Shown here piece by piece: positions 32,879 through 41,772 of a stretch of 64,000 nt of DNA. This stretch comes from Luteimonas viscosa (GTDB lineage Bacteria; Pseudomonadota; Gammaproteobacteria; Xanthomonadales; Xanthomonadaceae), in the NCBI RefSeq assembly GCF_008244685.1, contig NZ_VTFT01000002.1, positions 186,001 to 250,000 of the forward strand, in the 5' to 3' direction. Below the pieces are notes generated by a model, which was not told where the DNA came from, ran no database searches, and saw nothing but the letters and a program-made list of their open reading frames with translations. Position numbers and translations under genes: made by a program. Each line of letters starts with the position of its first letter. Positions within the stretch are counted from its first letter, which is position 1.

Positions 32879-34555
32879 ATGCGCGTCCCCTCGAGCAAGA
32901 CATCGACCTTGGCCCGACTGCTTGCGCTCCCGCTCCTGCTGTCATGTCTGCTCGTCTCGTGCCAACGTGAAACCCCGCAGCCCGACGAGCCGGCCGTGGC
33001 GCCTCCCAGGCCCGGTCCGATCCCGCAGATCGTGCTGCCGGACGTGGACGAGGAGCCGGAGCCGAAACAGGAAGAGCCGGAGGGGCCTCCCGAGCTGCCG
33101 CCGCTGTTCCGCGACATCGAGCGGCGTACGTTCCAGTTCTTCTGGGATACCAGCAACGAAGTCAACGGCCTGACGCCGGACCGCTTCCCGTCGCGGCCGT
33201 TCGCGAGCATCGCCTCGGTCGGGTTCTCGCTGACCGCGTATCCGATCGGGATCGAGAACGGCTGGGTCAGCCGCACCCAGGCGGTCGACCGCACACTGGC
33301 GACGCTGACGTTCCTGCGCGAGGCGAGGATGGGGCCGCAGGCCGAGGGGCGCAGCGGCCACAAGGGCTTCTTCTACCACTTCCTCGACATGCGCACCGGC
33401 GCGCGCTACGACAGCTGGGTGGAGCTGTCGAGCGTCGATACCGGCCTGCTGCTGATGGGGGTGCTGTTCGCGCAGTCGTACTACACCGGCGACGATCCGC
33501 GCGAGGTCGAGATCCGTGAACTCGCCGACGAGATCTACCGCCGCGTCGAGTGGCCGTGGCTGCAGCAGCGGCCGCCGCTGATCTCGATGGGCTGGTATCC
33601 AGAGCGCGGCTTCATCAGCCACGACTGGAAAGGCTACAACGAGGCGATGCTGGTCTACATCCTCGCCCTGGGATCGCCGACGCATCCGGTGGACCCGGAG
33701 GCGTGGCAGGTCTGGACCGAAACCTACGAGCGCGACTGGGGCGTGTTCCAGGGGCAGGAATACCTCAGTTTCGGACCACACTTCGGCCACCAGTACTCGC
33801 ACGTGTGGATCGATTTCCGCGGCATCCGCGACGCGTACATGAGCAGTCGCGGCATCGACTACTTCGAGAACAGCCGGCGCGCGACCTATGCCCAGCGGGC
33901 CTACGCAATCGAGAATCCCATGAAGTGGGACGACTACGGCGAGAACGTCTGGGGCCTGACCGCAAGCGACGGGCCGCAGCGCACGACCCAGGAGTTCAAG
34001 GGCGAACAGCGCGAGTTCCGCCACTACAGCGCGCGTGGCGCGGGCCTGTCGGACGAGTTCGACGACGGTACGATCGCGCCCACCGCGGCGATCGCCTCGA
34101 TCGCATTCGCGCCGGAAATCGCGATCCCCGCCACCGAGGAACTCTACGAGCGCTACGGCGAGTACCTGTACTCGAGCTACGGCTTCCTCGACGCGGTCAA
34201 TCCCAGCTTCAAGTACGACGTGCCGCTCAAGACCGGACGCCTGATCCCCGATCGGGGCTGGGTGGCGAGCGACTACATCGGCATCGACCAGGGTCCGATC
34301 CTGACCATGATCGCGAACTACCGCAGCGAGTTCGTGTGGAAGGTGATGCGCCAGAACCCCTACATCCGCAAGGGGCTCGAACGCGCCGGCTTCACCGGGG
34401 GCTGGCTGGCGCCGCCGGACGGGCCGCAGACCTCGGGCGAACCCGATCCGGAAGCCGCCGACGCCAGCGACATCGGCAAGGCGCAGTCGCGCTCGTCGTC
34501 GCGCGAGGACGACAAGCCGCCGGCTGAGCCGAGGGCATCGGATCCGCCGCAATAG
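32879..34555 (+). CDS. GH144-type glucanase lipoprotein (glycoamylase-like domain)
   Basis: A 558-residue lipoprotein with a lipobox ending LLVSC (Cys28), a Pro/Glu-rich linker (about residues 30-75) and an (alpha/alpha)6 domain of the Glycoamylase/GH144 kind. Segments seen are RDIERRTFQFFWDTSNEVNG, PFASIASVGFSLTAYPIG, KGFFYHFLDM, SSVDTGLLLMGVLFA, WKGYNEAMLVYILALGSPTHP, GLTASDGPQ and GWVASDYIGIDQGPILTMIANY. Characterised GH144 members are endo-beta-1,2-glucanases, so beta-1,2-glucan or sophoro-oligosaccharides are the likely substrate; this is family knowledge, not direct evidence. AGGA lies 8 nt before the ATG at 32879. It is first in an operon with a sugar ABC importer, behind a LacI-type operator. 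Confidence 0.87.
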   Translation: MRVPSSKTSTLARLLALPLLLSCLLVSCQRETPQPDEPAVAPPRPGPIPQIVLPDVDEEPEPKQEEPEGPPELPPLFRDIERRTFQFFWDTSNEVNGLTPDRFPSRPFASIASVGFSLTAYPIGIENGWVSRTQAVDRTLATLTFLREARMGPQAEGRSGHKGFFYHFLDMRTGARYDSWVELSSVDTGLLLMGVLFAQSYYTGDDPREVEIRELADEIYRRVEWPWLQQRPPLISMGWYPERGFISHDWKGYNEAMLVYILALGSPTHPVDPEAWQVWTETYERDWGVFQGQEYLSFGPHFGHQYSHVWIDFRGIRDAYMSSRGIDYFENSRRATYAQRAYAIENPMKWDDYGENVWGLTASDGPQRTTQEFKGEQREFRHYSARGAGLSDEFDDGTIAPTAAIASIAFAPEIAIPATEELYERYGEYLYSSYGFLDAVNPSFKYDVPLKTGRLIPDRGWVASDYIGIDQGPILTMIANYRSEFVWKVMRQNPYIRKGLERAGFTGGWLAPPDGPQTSGEPDPEAADASDIGKAQSRSSSREDDKPPAEPRASDPPQ

Positions 34556-34669
34556 CGTGTCGCGGATGCCGGCCCCGTTTGGCGCGGGTTCCGCGAGCGC
34601 ACGCCGGCGGACCGCGAGCTCGTGCCGGTGCGTGCGCCCGGAATGAAGGAAACCTCTAACATCCGCAGC

Positions 34670-35938
34670 ATGTCCCCCCGGCTTTCCATACTGCTGCCCT
34701 TGCTGCTGTGCCTCGCGCTCGCGGGTTGTGCCCGCGAAGACGATGCCACCACGATCCGGTTCTGGGCGATGGGACGCGAGGCCGAGGTGGTGGCCGGACT
34801 GCTCGCGGAGTTCGAGCGCGAGCACCCGGGCATCCGCGTCGAGCTGCAGCAGATCCCGTGGACGGCCGCGCACGAGAAGCTGCTCACCGCGTTCGCGGCC
34901 GATGGGCTTCCCGACATCTGCCAGCTCGGCAACACCTGGATCGCGGAGTTCGCGATGCTCGACACGCTCGAGCCGTTGCAGGGCAGGGTGGACGCCTCGC
35001 GGGTCGTCGATGCCGACGACTACTTCCCCGGCATCTGGGCCACCAACGTGGTCGACGGCACCCTGGTCGGCGTACCGTGGTACGTCGACACGCGCCTGCT
35101 GTTCTACCGCAAGGACCTGCTCGCGAAAGCGGGCTTCGACGCGCCGCCCGCCACCTGGGACGAGTGGGAGCGGGCGATGGCGGCGATCGTGCGCGACGCC
35201 GGCCCCGGCCGGCACGCGGTGCTGATGCCGGTCAATGAATTCGAGCCGCAACTCTCGTTCGCGTTGCAGACCGGCGATCCGCTGCTGCGCGAAGACGACG
35301 GCTACGGCAATTTTCGCGGCCCCGGCTTCCGCAAGGCGCTGGCGTTCTATGCCAACACCTTCGAGCAAGGCTGGGCGCCGCGCATGTCGGATACGCAGAT
35401 CTCGAACGTGTGGGACGAGTTCTTCAGGGGATCGTTCGCGTTCTACCTGTCCGGGCCCTGGAACATCCGCGAATTCCGCCGGCGCGAGCCGGAGGGGATG
35501 GCCGGGACGTGGGGCACGATGCCGCTGCCCGGCCCCGATGGCCCGGGCGCGGGGATCGCGGGCGGCACCAGCCTGGTGCTGTTCCGCACGTCCGAACGCA
35601 AGCAGGCGGCCTGGAAGCTGGTCGAGTTCCTGTCGCGGCCCGGCAACCAGCAACGCTTCCATGCGCAGACCGGAAACCTGCCGCCGCGTCGCAGCACCTG
35701 GGAGCATCCGGCGCTTGCGCAGGATGAACTCGCGCGCGCCTTCCGGGACCAGCTCGAGCGGGTGCGGCCGACGCCGCAGGTGCTGGAATGGGAGCGCATC
35801 GGCCAGGAGATGCGGCTGGCGACCGAACGCGTGGTGCGTGGTGGACAGTCGCAGGAGCGGGCGGTGGCCGAACTGGATGCGCGGGTGGATGCGATCCTGG
35901 AAAAGCGGCGCTGGGTGCGCGAACAGGAGGCGCGGTGA
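34670..35938 (+). CDS. Sugar ABC transporter substrate-binding lipoprotein
   Basis: A 422-residue cluster-B solute-binding protein (UgpB/MalE family) with a lipobox LALAGC (Cys20). Conserved parts are TIRFWAMGREAEVVAGLLAEFEREHPGI, QQIPWTAAHEKLLTAFAADGLPDI and the region around GIAGGTSLVLFRTSERKQAA. It binds an oligosaccharide in the periplasm for the two following permeases. There is no good Shine-Dalgarno before 34670, but TCTAAC at 34655-34660 could be a -10 box giving a nearly leaderless message; an in-frame ATG at 34643 is the alternative. Its stop and the next start share one base (TGATG). Confidence 0.9.
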   Translation: MSPRLSILLPLLLCLALAGCAREDDATTIRFWAMGREAEVVAGLLAEFEREHPGIRVELQQIPWTAAHEKLLTAFAADGLPDICQLGNTWIAEFAMLDTLEPLQGRVDASRVVDADDYFPGIWATNVVDGTLVGVPWYVDTRLLFYRKDLLAKAGFDAPPATWDEWERAMAAIVRDAGPGRHAVLMPVNEFEPQLSFALQTGDPLLREDDGYGNFRGPGFRKALAFYANTFEQGWAPRMSDTQISNVWDEFFRGSFAFYLSGPWNIREFRRREPEGMAGTWGTMPLPGPDGPGAGIAGGTSLVLFRTSERKQAAWKLVEFLSRPGNQQRFHAQTGNLPPRRSTWEHPALAQDELARAFRDQLERVRPTPQVLEWERIGQEMRLATERVVRGGQSQERAVAELDARVDAILEKRRWVREQEAR

Positions 35939-36816
35939 TGCGCACCGGCCTCGCCGGCTGGATGTTCGCCGCGCCGGCGCTGATCGTGCTCGGGGTGTTC
36001 TTCGGCCTGCCCGTGCTGGCGGCGCTGCTGCTGAGCCTGACCGATTTCGACCTGTACGCGCTCGCCGACCCCGGCCACCTGCGCTTCGTCGCCCTCGGCA
36101 ACTACATCGACCTGCTGCGGACGCCCCTGTTCTGGAAGGCGCTGGGCAACACCCTGTACTTCGTGGTGGTCGGCGTGCCGCTGTCGATCGCGGTGTCGCT
36201 GGGCGCGGCGCTGCTGCTGAATTCGCCGGTCACGCGGATGCGCGCGCTGTTTCGCACCGCGCTGTTCGCGCCGGTGGTGACCACGCTGGTGGCGGTGGCG
36301 GTGATCTGGCGCTACCTGTTCCACACCGGCTACGGCATGGTGAACTGGGCGCTGGCCCAGGCCGGCGTCGCGCCGGTGGACTGGCTGGGGGATCCGCGCT
36401 GGGCGATGCCCACGATCATGCTGTTCGCGGTGTGGAAGAACTTCGGCTACAACATGGTGATCCTGCTCGCCGGGCTGCAGGCGATCCCGCAGGACCTGTA
36501 CGAGGCCGCGCGCATCGATGGCGCATCGCGCTGGCGCCAGTTCCTGCACGTCACCCTGCCGCAGCTCGGACCGGTGCTGCTGGTGGTCGGCGTGATCACC
36601 GTTTCGGGCTATTTCCAGCTGTTCGCCGAACCCTACGTGATGACCCGCGGCGATCCGCTGCAGAGCACGGTGAGCGTGCTGTACTACATGTTCGAGGAAG
36701 GCTTCAAGTGGTGGAACCTCGGGCGTGCGTCGGCGGTGGCGTTCCTGCTGTTCCTGATCATCCTCGCCGCGACCGCACTGCTGCTGCGCGGCGGTCGCCG
36801 GAAGGAACTGGTATGA
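35938..36816 (+). CDS. Sugar ABC transporter permease 1 (MalF/UgpA type)
   Basis: A 292-residue permease with six predicted membrane segments, beginning at GWMFAAPALIVLGVFFGLPV. The EAA loop for ATPase docking is YEAARIDGASRWRQFLHVTL. It overlaps the binding-protein gene by one base and the next permease by ATGA, so translation is coupled. No ATPase gene follows, unlike complete importer operons. The ATPase at 50036-51130, under the same operator type, is the likely partner. Confidence 0.92.
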   Translation: MRTGLAGWMFAAPALIVLGVFFGLPVLAALLLSLTDFDLYALADPGHLRFVALGNYIDLLRTPLFWKALGNTLYFVVVGVPLSIAVSLGAALLLNSPVTRMRALFRTALFAPVVTTLVAVAVIWRYLFHTGYGMVNWALAQAGVAPVDWLGDPRWAMPTIMLFAVWKNFGYNMVILLAGLQAIPQDLYEAARIDGASRWRQFLHVTLPQLGPVLLVVGVITVSGYFQLFAEPYVMTRGDPLQSTVSVLYYMFEEGFKWWNLGRASAVAFLLFLIILAATALLLRGGRRKELV

Positions 36817-37646
36817 GCGGCGTCGGCCATTCGTGGGGGCATGCCACGCGCGTCAACGGCGCGCTGCTGGTACTGGCGTTGCTGAGCCTGGCGCCACTGT
36901 TGTGGATGGCGTCGGTGTCGTTCATGCCGCGCGGCGAGGCCAGCCACTTCCCGCCGCCGTTCCTGCCGTCCGCGTTCACCCTGGACAATTACCGCGAGCT
37001 GTTCGCCCGCACCGGTGTCGCCCGCAATTTCGGCAACAGCCTGCTGGTCTCGATCGCGATCACGCTGGTGTCGCTGCTGGTCAACACCATGGCCGGCTAT
37101 GCGTTCGCCAAGCTGCGCTTCCGCGGCCGTGAACGGATCTTCCAGCTGCTGCTGGCGGCGCTGGTGGTGCCGGCGCAGGTGGCGATGCTGCCGCTGTTCC
37201 TGATGATGAAGCAGCTGGGGCTGGTGAACAGCTACTGGGGCGTGATCGTCCCCGGCATGGCGACGGTGTTCGGCATCTTCCTGGTGCGGCAGTACGCGCG
37301 CAGCATCCCCGACGACCTGATCGAAGCGGCGCGGATCGACGGCGCCGGCGAGCTGCGGATCTTCTTCCAGGTCGTACTGCCCATGCTCAAGCCGGTGCTG
37401 GTCACGCTCGCCACCTTCACCTTCATGGCCGCATGGAACGATTTCATGTGGCCGCTGATCGTGCTGACCGACCAGGAACGCTACACCCTGCCGGTGGCGC
37501 TGGCCGCACTCTCGCGCGAGCACATCATGGACGTGGAACTGATGATGGCGGGCGCGATGGTCACCGTGTTGCCGGTGCTGCTGCTGTTCCTGGTGCTGCA
37601 GCGCTACTACATCCAGGGCCTCCTGCTCGGGAGCGTGAAAGGGTGA
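36813..37646 (+). CDS. Sugar ABC transporter permease 2 (MalG/UgpE type)
   Basis: A 277-residue permease with about six membrane segments (LLVLALLSLAPLLWMASVSF first) and the EAA loop IEAARIDGAGELRIFFQVVLP. It forms the heterodimeric channel with the preceding permease. The ATGA overlap couples it. Directly after its stop begins the 192-bp tandem repeat array, which separates it from the exported glycosidase-like gene. Confidence 0.92.
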   Translation: MSGVGHSWGHATRVNGALLVLALLSLAPLLWMASVSFMPRGEASHFPPPFLPSAFTLDNYRELFARTGVARNFGNSLLVSIAITLVSLLVNTMAGYAFAKLRFRGRERIFQLLLAALVVPAQVAMLPLFLMMKQLGLVNSYWGVIVPGMATVFGIFLVRQYARSIPDDLIEAARIDGAGELRIFFQVVLPMLKPVLVTLATFTFMAAWNDFMWPLIVLTDQERYTLPVALAALSREHIMDVELMMAGAMVTVLPVLLLFLVLQRYYIQGLLLGSVKG

Positions 37647-37650
37647 GCGG

Positions 37651-38343
37651 GCGCGCCTGCGAGCCACTGGCTCGCGCGCCCGCGAACGCCCGGCCAGGGA
37701 TGGCCGGGCCGGCGGCTCCGGAGCCTGTGATGTTCCGCCATGGATGGCCGCGAGAAAGCGATTGCGCGGTGCGCGCTTGCGAGGCACTGCCTCGCGCCCG
37801 CCCGAACGCCCGGCCATGGGTGACGCCATGGCGCTTGCGAGGCATTGCCTCGCGCCATGGCGGAACGCCCCGCGCGCTGCGCGGGGCCGGAACGGCCGGG
37901 CCGGCGGCTCCGGAGCCTGTGATGTTCCGCCATGGATGGCCGCGAGAAAGTGATTGCGCAACGCGCGCTTGCGAGGCACTGCCTCGCGCCCGCCCGAACG
38001 CCCGGCCATGGGTGACGCCATGGCGCTTGCGAGGCATTGCCTCGCGCCATGGCGGAACGCCCCGCGCGCTGCGCGGGGCCGGAACGGCCGGGCCGGCGGC
38101 TCCGGAGCCTGTGATGTTCCGCCATGGATGGCCGCGAGAAAGCGATTGCGCAACGCGTGCTTGCGAGGCACTGCCTCGCCCGAACGCCCGGCCAAGAACG
38201 GCCGGGCCGGCGGCTCCGGAGCCTGTGATGTCGCGCCATGGATGGCGACAAGGAAATGATTGCGCAACGCGCGCTTGCGAGGCATTGCCTCGCGCCATGG
38301 CGGAACGCCCCGCGCGCTGCGCGGGGGCGGGCCGGCGGCGCCT
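37651..38343. repeat. Tandem array of a 192-bp hairpin-rich repeat
   Basis: Two complete units of exactly 192 bp (37729-37920 and 37921-38112) are preceded by a diverged partial unit. A third unit with a 78-bp internal deletion (38113-38226) and a fourth degenerate unit follow. Each full unit carries GCGAGGC-ACT-GCCTCGC, then a compound hairpin with outer arms GCCATGGC, a GCTT bulge and inner stem GCGAGGC-ATT-GCCTCGC, then CCCCGCGCGCTGCGCGGGG and CCGGAACGGCCGG. The first partial unit has GCGAGCC-ACT-GGCTCGC (37659-37675), where one base pair is flipped in both arms. Frames through the array are open but encode only shadow sequence. The array lies within a rightward gene string and is probably transcribed. 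Confidence 0.92.
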
Positions 38344-38411
38344 CGGCCAATGGCGTCCCGCCAGCGCGGGCAGCGACAACACATGAGATCCAGATGCAGA
38401 CCAGGAACATG

Positions 38412-41400
38412 ATGGACACCCAGCGAAACGTGCCTGTTTCCAGCCGCGCCTGCCCCCGCGCCTTCGCGTTCGCGATACTGGTTGCCGCCTGGCTGTTCGG
38501 GCCGGCACCCGCATTCGCGCAGGCGTCGTTGCCCGCGCTCGAACTCCCGCCCGAACCGCCCCGCCTGCTCGACGGCTTCGACGATCCCGCGCCGTGGAGC
38601 GTCGTCACCTCTGACCAGGTCAGCGGCAGCGTACGCCTGGTCGAAGGCGACGATGGCGGCGCGCTGTGCCTGGACTACGACTTCAACGGGGTCTCCGGCC
38701 ATGTCGGCATCCAGCGCGACCTGCCGCTCGAGTATCCTGACAACTTCGCCTTCTCGTTCCGCCTGCGCGGGGACTCGCCGGACAACGACCTGCAGTTCAA
38801 GCTGGTCGACGCCAACGGCGACAACGTGTGGTGGGTGAACCGGCCGAAGTACGACTATCCGCGAAAATGGACCCCGGTGCGTTACAAGCGCCGGCACATC
38901 GACAAGGCCTGGGGACCGGACCCGGACCCGGTGTTGCGCCGGAGCGCGAAGCTCGAGTTCACCATCTACAACAATGTCGGTGGACGCGGCAGCGTGTGCT
39001 TCGACACGCTGGAGCTCGAGCCGCTGCCGGCCGACGACGACAGCCCGCTGCGCGCCGACGCCATCGCCACCGCCGGCGACGCGACGCTCGCGGTCGACGG
39101 CAGGATGGGCACGGCGTGGCGGGTGGAGAAATCCACGCTGCCGCAGCGGCTGGTGCTCGACCTGGGCAAGGTGCGCGAGTTCGGCGGCCTGCGCCTGCGC
39201 TGGGACCGGAAGGATTATCCGTCGCGCTACCGGATCAGCGTGTCCGGTGATGGCGCGGCATGGCGCGAGGTGCGTGCGGTGACCCTTGGCAACGGCGGCG
39301 ACGACTGGATCGCGCTGCCCGAATCCGAGGCGCGCTACATCGCCTTCGACCTGATGGACGGACCGACGCGGCGCTTCGCCCTGTTCGAGGCGGTCATCGA
39401 ACCGCTGGCCTTCGCGGCGACATCGAATGACTTCGTCCGGTCGATGGCCGGGCAGGCGCCCAGGGGTTGGTTTCCGCGCGGCTTCAGCGGCGAGCAACCC
39501 TACTGGACCATCCTCGGGCTCGATGGCGGCACCCAGCAGGGTCTGATCGGCGAGGACGGCGCGCTGGAGGTAGCCAAGGGCGGCTTCAGCATCGAGCCGT
39601 TCGTGCTGGTGGACGGCGCGCTGGCCAGCTGGGCCGACGTGGCGACCACGCAGTCGCTGCAGGACGGCTACCTGCCGATCCCGTCGGTGCACTGGAAGCG
39701 CGACGACCTGGCGCTCGACATCACCGCGTTCGCGCACGGCACCCCGCGCGAATCGCGCCTGGTCGCGCGCTACCGGCTGTCGAACCCGGGCGGCAAGGCA
39801 CGCGACTACACCCTGGCGCTGGCGCTGCGCCCGTTCCAGGTGAATCCGCCGAGCCAGTTCCTCAACACGCGTGGCGGGGTCAGTCCGGTCGGGTCGATGT
39901 CGATCGACGGCGGCACCGTGTCCGTCGACGGCAGGCCGCGGGTGTTCGCCAAGCAGTTGCCGGGCAGTGCGTTCGCCACGGCTTTCGATGCGGGCATGGC
40001 GGTATCGCACCTCGCCGCGTCGCGCAGGCCGGCGACGACGAGCGTGGTGGACCCGACCGGCCTCGCCTCCGGCGCCCTGCTGTACCGCATGCGCCTGGCG
40101 CCGTGGGAAACCCGCACCATCGAGCTGATGGTGCCGATGACCGGCACCGCCGCGCTCGCGCGCCGCTGGTGGGATGCGGGGGCGTTGCAGGCCGAGACCG
40201 CAGCGATGTGGCGCGGCAAGCTCGACCGCGTGACGCTGATCGTGCCGCCGCAGGGACAGGCGCTGGTCGACACATTGCGCACCTCGCTGGCGCACATGCT
40301 GATCTCGCGGATCGGTCCGCGCCTGCAGCCGGGGACAAGATCGTACGCGCGCAGCTGGATCCGCGACGGCGCCATGATCTCCGAGGGGTTGCTGCGTCTG
40401 GACCGTCCCGACGTGGTGCGCGAGTACGTCGAGTGGTACGCGCCCTACCAGTTCGAGAACGGCAAGGTGCCGTGCTGCGTGGACGATCGCGGCAGCGATC
40501 CGGTGCCGGAGAACGACAGCCACGGCGAGCTGATCTTCAACATCGCCGAATACTGGCGCCATACCGGCGACCTCGCGTTCCTGGAGCGGATGTGGCCGCA
40601 CGTCGAGGGCGCGTACCGCTACATGGAGGAGCTGCGCCTGTCGGAGCGCACGGCCGCGAACCGGCGGATCAATCGTGCCTTCTACGGAATGATGCCGGCC
40701 TCGATCAGCCATGAAGGCTATTCGGCCAAGCCGATGCACTCGTACTGGGATAACTTCTGGGCGCTGCGCGGCTACAAGGATGCGGTGGAGGTCGCGCAGG
40801 CGCTCGGCAGGGCGGAGGACGTCGAACGCATGACCGCCTCGCGCGACCAGTTCCATGGCGACCTGATGGATTCGCTGCGCGCCGCGGCGGACCTGCACGA
40901 CATCGATTTCCTGCCCGGCGCGGCCGAACTGGGCGATTTCGACCCGACCTCGACCACCATCGCGCTCGCGCCCGGCGGTGAGCAGGAGCGCCTGCCGCAG
41001 GACCTGCTGCACAACACGTTCGAGCAGTACTGGACGCGTTTCCTCGACCGCCGCGACGGGCGCCTGGAATGGAAGGACTACACGCCCTACGAATGGCGCA
41101 ACGTGGCGGCATTCGTGCGGCTGGGCTGGCGCGGGCGGGCGAAGGAGGTGGTCGACTACTTCTTCGCCGACCGCGCGCCGCAGGCCTGGAACCAGTGGGG
41201 CGAGGTGGTCTCGCGGACGCCGCGCAAGCCGTTCTTCCTCGGCGACCTGCCACATGCCTGGGTCGGTTCGGATTTCGTGCGGTCAGCGCTCGACATGTTC
41301 GCCTATCCGCGCGAGCGCGACGACAGCCTGGTGCTGGCGGCGGGCGTGCCGGTCGACTGGCTGGACGGCAATGGCGTCGGCATCGCGGGACTGCGTACCG

Positions 41401-41642
41401 CCTCCGGGCCGCTGGCCTACAGCCTGCGCCGCGATGACGGCGCATTGCTGCTCGAGGTCGACGATTCCGGCCTGCGGTTGCCGCCGGGCGGACTGGTGCT
41501 GCCGTGGCCGTTTGCGGGCGCGCCGAGCGAAACGGACATCGAATCGGGTGCGGCCGAATGGAACGGCCGCGAGTTGCGGGTGACCGCCCTGCCGGCGCGG
41601 ATCCGCATCGCCGCGGCAGCCGAAGGCGGGGAAGGAGACTAG
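38412..41642 (+). CDS. Exported multi-domain six-hairpin glycosidase-like protein, family unassigned
   Basis: A 1076-residue protein with a signal peptide (FAILVAAWLFGPAPAFAQ). Residues about 30-200 resemble a carbohydrate-binding beta-sandwich (LLDGFDDPAPWSVVTSDQ, VCFDTLELEPL), and about 205-330 an F5/8 discoidin-like module (AVDGRMGTAWRVEKSTLPQR). A beta-rich linker and an (alpha/alpha)6 catalytic-like domain follow: RSWIRDGAMISEGLLRL near residue 650, NDSHGELIFNIAEYWRHTGD near 700, YWDNFWALRGYKDAV near 780. Conserved Asp/Glu in those motifs look catalytic. I cannot place it in a named GH family. It follows the ABC permeases after the repeat array, so a role in the same glucan pathway is likely. 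The ATG at 38412 has AGGA 5 nt upstream; ATGs at 38394 and 38409 are alternatives. Confidence 0.8.
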   Translation: MDTQRNVPVSSRACPRAFAFAILVAAWLFGPAPAFAQASLPALELPPEPPRLLDGFDDPAPWSVVTSDQVSGSVRLVEGDDGGALCLDYDFNGVSGHVGIQRDLPLEYPDNFAFSFRLRGDSPDNDLQFKLVDANGDNVWWVNRPKYDYPRKWTPVRYKRRHIDKAWGPDPDPVLRRSAKLEFTIYNNVGGRGSVCFDTLELEPLPADDDSPLRADAIATAGDATLAVDGRMGTAWRVEKSTLPQRLVLDLGKVREFGGLRLRWDRKDYPSRYRISVSGDGAAWREVRAVTLGNGGDDWIALPESEARYIAFDLMDGPTRRFALFEAVIEPLAFAATSNDFVRSMAGQAPRGWFPRGFSGEQPYWTILGLDGGTQQGLIGEDGALEVAKGGFSIEPFVLVDGALASWADVATTQSLQDGYLPIPSVHWKRDDLALDITAFAHGTPRESRLVARYRLSNPGGKARDYTLALALRPFQVNPPSQFLNTRGGVSPVGSMSIDGGTVSVDGRPRVFAKQLPGSAFATAFDAGMAVSHLAASRRPATTSVVDPTGLASGALLYRMRLAPWETRTIELMVPMTGTAALARRWWDAGALQAETAAMWRGKLDRVTLIVPPQGQALVDTLRTSLAHMLISRIGPRLQPGTRSYARSWIRDGAMISEGLLRLDRPDVVREYVEWYAPYQFENGKVPCCVDDRGSDPVPENDSHGELIFNIAEYWRHTGDLAFLERMWPHVEGAYRYMEELRLSERTAANRRINRAFYGMMPASISHEGYSAKPMHSYWDNFWALRGYKDAVEVAQALGRAEDVERMTASRDQFHGDLMDSLRAAADLHDIDFLPGAAELGDFDPTSTTIALAPGGEQERLPQDLLHNTFEQYWTRFLDRRDGRLEWKDYTPYEWRNVAAFVRLGWRGRAKEVVDYFFADRAPQAWNQWGEVVSRTPRKPFFLGDLPHAWVGSDFVRSALDMFAYPRERDDSLVLAAGVPVDWLDGNGVGIAGLRTASGPLAYSLRRDDGALLLEVDDSGLRLPPGGLVLPWPFAGAPSETDIESGAAEWNGRELRVTALPARIRIAAAAEGGEGD

Positions 41643-41772
41643 GGCAGGGCGGCGCAGCGCAGACGAGCCTCCGGGATTGCGCGACGCGCTAAGCTTGCGC
41701 TTCCGGCAGCCGATCGCGCCATCCCCGCTTCCGGCACACGCCATCTCCCGCGCAGGACATCGACGCGACGGC

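Noticed and set aside
37729-38226. Tandem repeats considered as a CRISPR array
   Set aside because: Units are 192 bp with no short repeat/unique spacer alternation and no cas genes nearby.
37744-38259. Small plus- and minus-strand ORFs within the 192-bp repeats that look like a repetitive protein family
   Set aside because: 192 is a multiple of 3, so any frame stays open through the array; there are no ribosome sites and the conserved feature is pairing, not coding.
36684-41255. A 1523-codon minus-strand open frame spanning permeases, the repeat array and the glycosidase-like gene
   Set aside because: It crosses several well-supported plus-strand genes and has no family similarity; its repetitive part only reflects the 192-bp array.
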